DNA of 64,000 nt from Kiritimatiellia bacterium. Its GTDB lineage: Bacteria; Verrucomicrobiota; Kiritimatiellia; RFP12; UBA1067. The notes under the pieces were generated by a model that was not told the origin of the DNA, searched no databases, and saw only the letters and a list, made by a program, of their open reading frames with translations. Made by a program: the position numbers and the translations under genes. Positions 60,500 to 64,000 of this stretch are shown here, piece after piece (the stretch's first letter is position 1; each line of letters starts with the position of its first letter). The DNA is taken from contig JAFWKK010000072.1 of NCBI GenBank assembly GCA_017514235.1, forward strand, positions 1-64,000. Reading direction: 5' to 3'.

Positions 60500-62922
60500 A
60501 CTTCGGCTCCTTCATTGGCTGTTGCTTCCTTACGCGCCGGACGAAAGATCATCCAGATGCAAAAGACATCGATCAAAATCGCCACGGCAGTCCAGATGCC
60601 GAACCCGCCGCCTGCGAAGAGCACACCGAGCCGGTAGGCGTTCAGCGCGATCACGTAGCCTACGAACAGCTGGAAGGCGACCGCGAACCAGCCCCACTTC
60701 TTAGAGCCCATCTCGCGGAACGTGACCGCGATAGCCACCATGCACGGCGGCACGAACAGGTTGAAGAGCATGAACGAGAGCGCCGCAAGCTTCGGGAACG
60801 CGCTCACCGAGGCGAACAACGCCTGGATGTGTGACCCGGTCGTCGCGCCGTCCATGTTAGCCGCGACAAGTCCGAGCGTCGCAGTAGCCTGCTCTTTCGC
60901 AATCTCAGCCGAGACGGACGCCGCCGCGCCCTGCCAGGAACCGAAGCCGAGCGGTGCGAAGAACCACGCGATCCAGCTGCCAAGGTCGTGCAGGATCGAC
61001 TTCTCGATCTCCTCGTCGGCGAGAAGGTTGAGCGACCAGTCGAAGTGCATCACGAACCAGAGGAACACGCAGGCCGGGAAGATGATGAGCCCTGCCTTAA
61101 GGATGTACCCCTTCAGGCGGTTCCACGTATGGTGCCAGACTCCGGACACCGTTGGCATGTGGTAGGCCGGAAGCTCCAGCACGAACGACGACGCCTCGCC
61201 GGAGAAGGGCCGCGTCTTCTTGAGCGCAATGCCTCCGAGGATGATGATTGCGATGCCCACGACGTCCATGAGCGCGGCGACATACCACTGCTCGCGGAAG
61301 AAGAGCGCCGCGAACATGGCGATGATGACGGTCTTCGCGCCGCACGGCACGAACGTCGCAAGAATCACCGTCATGCGCCGCGCACGCTCGTTCTCGATCG
61401 TACGGGTTGCCATGACCGCCGGCACGCCGCAGCCCTTTCCGATCAGAATCGGAATGAACGACTTGCCCGAGAGTCCGAATTTGCGGAAGATGCGATCCAT
61501 GATGAACGCCACGCGCGCCATGTATCCGCAGTCCTCCAAGAAGGCGAGGAAGAGGAACACGATGAAGATGACCGGCACGAATCCGAGCACAGTCGCGACG
61601 CCTCCCCACGCACCGTCCACGACAAGGCTCTTCACGGTGTCGCCCACACCGGCCCTTTCAAGCGCGCCAGTTATGAGTGCGCCTATTCCTGGAACCCAGA
61701 CGCCGTACTTCGAAGGGTCGGGTTCCTCGACCTCCTTCGCCGCCTTGTACGCCGCCTCGTCGATGTCCCATTCGTCCGCGACCTCGCCGGTCTCCTCGTC
61801 TTCGATCGACGCCTTCTTCTCTCCTGCCTCCCAAGCCGCTACGGTCGCCTCCGCTTTCGCGAAGTCCTCCTTCGCGGTGTCATAGTCCTTGCCGTCAACC
61901 TCGTGCGTGGTGAACGGCAGGTGCCAGCCGTCCGCAAGGAAGCCGTCGTTCGCCCAGTCGGTAAGCAACGTGCCCGGACCGTTTTCGGCTACGGCAAGCC
62001 ACCACATGACGCAGAGCGAAAGGACGAAAATCGGAATCGCAAGGAACCGGTGCGTGACGAACTTGTCGATCCTGTCCGAGAGAGTAGCCTTGCTGTGACG
62101 CTTCTCGTTCAGAGCGAGCGACTTGTCCATCAGCCTCTTGATGAAGTCGTACCTCTGGTTGGTGATTATGGACTCCGCGTCGTCGCCCAGCTCTTTCTCG
62201 CAGTCGCGGATATGCTCTTCAATGTGCTTCATTTCGCCGACTCCGATGCCGAGGTTCTTTATGACCTCGCGGTCGCGCTCGAAGATCTTGATCGCATACC
62301 AGCGGATCGACCGTGACGGAACCTTGCCTTGTATGGACTCCTCAATGTGCGCGATCGCATGCTCCACGGAGCCGGAGAACACATGCGGGACGTCTGGCGT
62401 CTTGTCAGGGCCCTTGTCGACGGAGCCCTTCTTCGCAAGTCTGACGGCCATCTCTGCGGCCTCTACGTCCCCCTCCTTCTTGAGAGCGGATATGCCCACT
62501 ACCTCGCAGCGGAGCGCCCTGCCGATCTTCTCGAAGTCGATCTTGTCGCCGTTCTTCTTCACGACGTCCATCATGTTGACGGCCATCACCATCGGAATGC
62601 CGAGTTCGGCAAGCTGAGTCGAAAGATACAGGTTGCGCTCGATGTTCGTGCCGTCCACGATGTTGAGTATCGCGTCCGGCTTCTCATCCACGAGGAAGTT
62701 CCGCGACACCTTCTCCTCCATGGAGTAAGGCGAGAGCGAGTATATGCCGGGCAGGTCCTGTATTACGACCTCCTTGTGCCCGTGAAGGATTCCATCCTTC
62801 TTCTCTACCGTCACGCCCGGCCAGTTGCCGACGTACTGCTCCGACCCCGTAATCGCGTTGAAGAGCGTCGTCTTGCCGCTGTTCGGGTTGCCCGCGAGGG
62901 CGATCTTCATGCTGTTAGCCAT
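60496..62922 (-). CDS. feoB: Ferrous iron transporter FeoB
   Basis: The ATG at 62922 follows AAAAGGAG. The 808-residue protein has the G-domain with GNPNSGKTTLFNAITG (G1), VTVEKKDG, DLPGIYSLSPYS (G3), NMMD (G4) and SALK (G5). A helical GDI domain follows, and then a membrane part with gate motifs (GKGCGVPAVMATRTIENERA; FVPCGAKTVI). Between the first and second membrane helices there is an extra acidic segment of about 60-70 residues (TAKEDFAKAEATVAAWEAGE and onwards) not usual for FeoB. Fe(II) uptake under anaerobic conditions is the expected role. Confidence 0.95.
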   Translation of the reverse strand: MANSMKIALAGNPNSGKTTLFNAITGSEQYVGNWPGVTVEKKDGILHGHKEVVIQDLPGIYSLSPYSMEEKVSRNFLVDEKPDAILNIVDGTNIERNLYLSTQLAELGIPMVMAVNMMDVVKKNGDKIDFEKIGRALRCEVVGISALKKEGDVEAAEMAVRLAKKGSVDKGPDKTPDVPHVFSGSVEHAIAHIEESIQGKVPSRSIRWYAIKIFERDREVIKNLGIGVGEMKHIEEHIRDCEKELGDDAESIITNQRYDFIKRLMDKSLALNEKRHSKATLSDRIDKFVTHRFLAIPIFVLSLCVMWWLAVAENGPGTLLTDWANDGFLADGWHLPFTTHEVDGKDYDTAKEDFAKAEATVAAWEAGEKKASIEDEETGEVADEWDIDEAAYKAAKEVEEPDPSKYGVWVPGIGALITGALERAGVGDTVKSLVVDGAWGGVATVLGFVPVIFIVFLFLAFLEDCGYMARVAFIMDRIFRKFGLSGKSFIPILIGKGCGVPAVMATRTIENERARRMTVILATFVPCGAKTVIIAMFAALFFREQWYVAALMDVVGIAIIILGGIALKKTRPFSGEASSFVLELPAYHMPTVSGVWHHTWNRLKGYILKAGLIIFPACVFLWFVMHFDWSLNLLADEEIEKSILHDLGSWIAWFFAPLGFGSWQGAAASVSAEIAKEQATATLGLVAANMDGATTGSHIQALFASVSAFPKLAALSFMLFNLFVPPCMVAIAVTFREMGSKKWGWFAVAFQLFVGYVIALNAYRLGVLFAGGGFGIWTAVAILIDVFCIWMIFRPARKEATANEGAEV

Positions 62923-62952
62923 GACTAATCTCCTTTTCAAAAAAAAACGGGC

Positions 62953-63171
62953 TCAGACGGCCTCGACCTCAATGTCCTTTGCCGTCGCGTCGTTCACGGC
63001 GATACGGCTCTCGTGCACGGCAAGGATCATGTTGCCGTATGACGTCCCCACGACCCTCACGACCGTTCCCGCCACGAAGCCAAGTGCGCCGAGGTGGCGC
63101 TTCACGGCCTCGTCGCCGTTCACGCGGGCGATCCGCGCCCGCTCCCCTTCCTTGACTGCATCAAGTGTCAT
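62953..63171 (-). CDS. feoA: FeoA-family SH3-like protein
   Basis: The 72-residue protein is a single SH3-like FeoA domain: LDAVKEGERARIARVNGDEA, LGALGFVAGTVVRVVG and a closing ILAVHESRIAVND. FeoA is cytosolic and helps FeoB. It precedes feoB by 30 bases and has GAGGAG before its ATG. It is the first gene of the feo operon. Confidence 0.92.
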   Translation of the reverse strand: MTLDAVKEGERARIARVNGDEAVKRHLGALGFVAGTVVRVVGTSYGNMILAVHESRIAVNDATAKDIEVEAV

Positions 63172-63205
63172 TGTTCAACTCCTCTAATTTCGTTAGACGA
63201 GGCAA

Positions 63206-63235
63206 AGTTTACCAAATCTAACCCGAGCCTGTCAA
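63206..63235 (-). promoter_or_regulatory. feo operon promoter next to a G9 tract
   Basis: On the minus strand TTGACA (63230-63235) and TAAACT (63206-63211, extended as TTTGGTAAACT) are 18 bases apart. Nine G bases at 63236-63244 (plus strand) abut the -35. I see no clear Fur box. Confidence 0.6.
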
Positions 63236-63265
63236 GGGGGGGGGCTTAGGAGAGCGTGCGGCGCG

Positions 63266-63697
63266 TCACTTCACGGTCTTGCTTCCGGTCATTCGTCCCA
63301 TGGAGTCACGATAGACGGTCTTTCCGTAGCGGTCGGTGGTGGCGCTGCCCTGGAGGCGCCCTTGCGCGTCGCGCCAGGTCGTCTTGCCGTAACGGTCAGT
63401 GGTCATCGTGCCCTGCATGCGCCCCATGGAGTCGCGATAGGTCGTCTTGCCGTAACGGTCCGTGGTCACCGTGCCCTGCATGCGCCCCATGGAGTCGCGA
63501 TAGGTCGTCTTCCCGTAGCGGTCGGTGGTGGCGCTGCCCTGGAGGCGCCCTTGCGCGTCGCGGTATGTGGTCTTGCCGTAGCGGTCAGTGGTCATCGTGC
63601 CCTGAATCCGCCCTTGCGCGTCGCGCCAGGTCGTCTTGGTGTCGGCCATGCACACGACCGCCGACAGGATGGAGAATGCAACGAGGTATTTCTTCAT
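63266..63697 (-). CDS. Exported protein of six 20-residue repeats
   Basis: A signal peptide (LVAFSILSAVVCMA) precedes about six near-identical units of 20 residues, consensus TTYRDSMGRMQGTMTTDRYG followed by K. The repeat is also seen in DNA as a 60-base tandem period between about 63290 and 63650. Two unit types alternate (RDAQGRLQGSA and RDSMGRMQGTV). It resembles YD or RHS-like repeats and short beta-hairpin repeats of gut bacteria. The function is unknown. AAGGAG precedes the ATG. Copy number may vary between strains. Confidence 0.75.
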   Translation of the reverse strand: MKKYLVAFSILSAVVCMADTKTTWRDAQGRIQGTMTTDRYGKTTYRDAQGRLQGSATTDRYGKTTYRDSMGRMQGTVTTDRYGKTTYRDSMGRMQGTMTTDRYGKTTWRDAQGRLQGSATTDRYGKTVYRDSMGRMTGSKTVK

Positions 63698-63763
63698 TTT
63701 AGGCTCCTTTCCCTTTTACATGAATCTAGGGAACCGTGCCGGATGAATCTGACACGATTTTTC

Positions 63764-64000
63764 CTATCGCCAGTCGCGCCACGCCCGCGGCGTCTTCTTG
63801 GTTGCGAGCCGGAACTGCGTCGCGAAGTTCTGCGCCGACGAATACCCCAGCATGGCTGCGACCGACGCGATGGTGCGTCCGCTGCCCTTCGCCAGCTCCT
63901 TCTTCGCAAGTTCGATCCGGCAGGAGTTGCGGAACGCAAGCGGCGGCAATCCGGTCTGCCGCTTGAAGTTCGCGATGATGTTGCTGGGCGACATGGAAAG
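63764..64000 (-). CDS. AraC-family regulator, C-terminal part (5' end outside window)
   Basis: Only the HTH region is in the window: SPSNIIANFKRQTGLPPLAF, then RIELAKKELAKGSGRTIASV and AAMLGYSSAQNFATQFRLAT, KKTPRAWRDW. This is a double AraC HTH, of which the second helix-turn-helix and the closing P-x-x-W are clear. The start must lie beyond 64000. No target can be inferred. Confidence 0.88.
   Translation of the reverse strand, partial: LSMSPSNIIANFKRQTGLPPLAFRNSCRIELAKKELAKGSGRTIASVAAMLGYSSAQNFATQFRLATKKTPRAWRDWR

Noticed and set aside
60303-60515. 70-codon minus-strand frame downstream of feoB
   Set aside because: It is Arg-rich and out of frame with the true 51-residue FeoB-associated Cys-rich gene that occupies the same DNA.
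59026-60834. 602-codon open frame on the plus strand
   Set aside because: It is antisense to the sigma, barrel and FeoB-associated genes; no family resemblance.

Overview
The window looks like a chromosomal segment of a GC-rich, strictly anaerobic, fermentative Gram-negative bacterium of the PVC group, most probably a gut or sediment Kiritimatiellae/Verrucomicrobiota-type lineage. This is inferred from gene content: many Tat- or Sec-exported hydrolases, a DUF4838 glycosidase-like protein, a large beta-rich surface protein, a GntR/LacI-type sugar regulator, outer-membrane barrels ending in Phe, AdhE with Rex, and [FeFe] hydrogenases without respiratory genes. No rRNA or tRNA gene is present to settle the taxonomy.

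Region by region. (1) 1-9.7 kb: small redox and flavin enzymes (monooxygenase, decarboxylase-cupin, flavin reductase, three flavodoxin-like proteins), a CsoR-type metal sensor with a clear operator in front of an SO_0444/ArsP-type permease, a LysR regulator divergent from an exported alpha/beta hydrolase, a cyclophilin-like protein and an acetyltransferase. Decayed fragments (drug/metabolite transporter, nitroreductase, TrkA-N) lie between them. (2) 9.7-14.8 kb: a five-gene [FeFe]-hydrogenase cluster: catalytic hydrogenase, thioredoxin-like [2Fe-2S] protein, SpoIIE-type phosphatase, PAS-containing sensory hydrogenase and a second [2Fe-2S] protein. (3) 15.0-15.6 kb: an acetyltransferase.

(4) 15.8-28.3 kb: a lower-GC defence island, all on the minus strand and probably read from one promoter at 28.27 kb. 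It holds an ORF6N/phospholipase-D-like pair, a 370-residue unknown protein with a 47-residue microprotein, Mrr, an OLD-family ATPase-nuclease broken by one in-frame stop, a type III restriction-modification pair, two unknown proteins with a 46-residue microprotein, and internally deleted RhuM and molybdenum-carrier-like genes. (5) 28.5-32.8 kb: an aminoglycoside-phosphotransferase-fold protein, AdhE and divergent Rex. (6) 32.8-34.3 kb: an ssrA-adjacent stretch with direct repeats, a 98-bp tandem duplication and a GIY-YIG gene.

(7) 34.3-44.4 kb: housekeeping genes on the minus strand: rsmD, queD, dnaX, accA, accD, M28 peptidase, parB, a surface-repeat protein, histidine kinase, ELM1-like protein and NrnA-like DHH phosphoesterase. 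(8) 44.5-55.8 kb: glycan-related export genes: GntR regulator, beta-rich surface protein, DUF4838 protein, an outer-membrane barrel, and a coupled MBL hydrolase / metallophosphoesterase / GH27 alpha-galactosidase operon. (9) 55.8-59.2 kb: ECF sigma factor, a zinc-finger anti-sigma protein fused to a LamG-like domain, and an exported SUMF1-like protein. (10) 59.2-63.2 kb: a relic of the SO_0444-type permease, a second barrel, and feoA-feoB with the FeoB-associated Cys-rich protein. (11) 63.3-64 kb: a 20-residue-repeat exported protein and the end of an AraC regulator.

Two themes run through the window. Promoters commonly carry an extended -10 of the form TNTGGTATAAT, and several regulators (LysR, Rex, GntR) and NrnA appear to be translated from leaderless or nearly leaderless messages. 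Many genes also overlap by ATGA or GTGA, so translational coupling is widespread.
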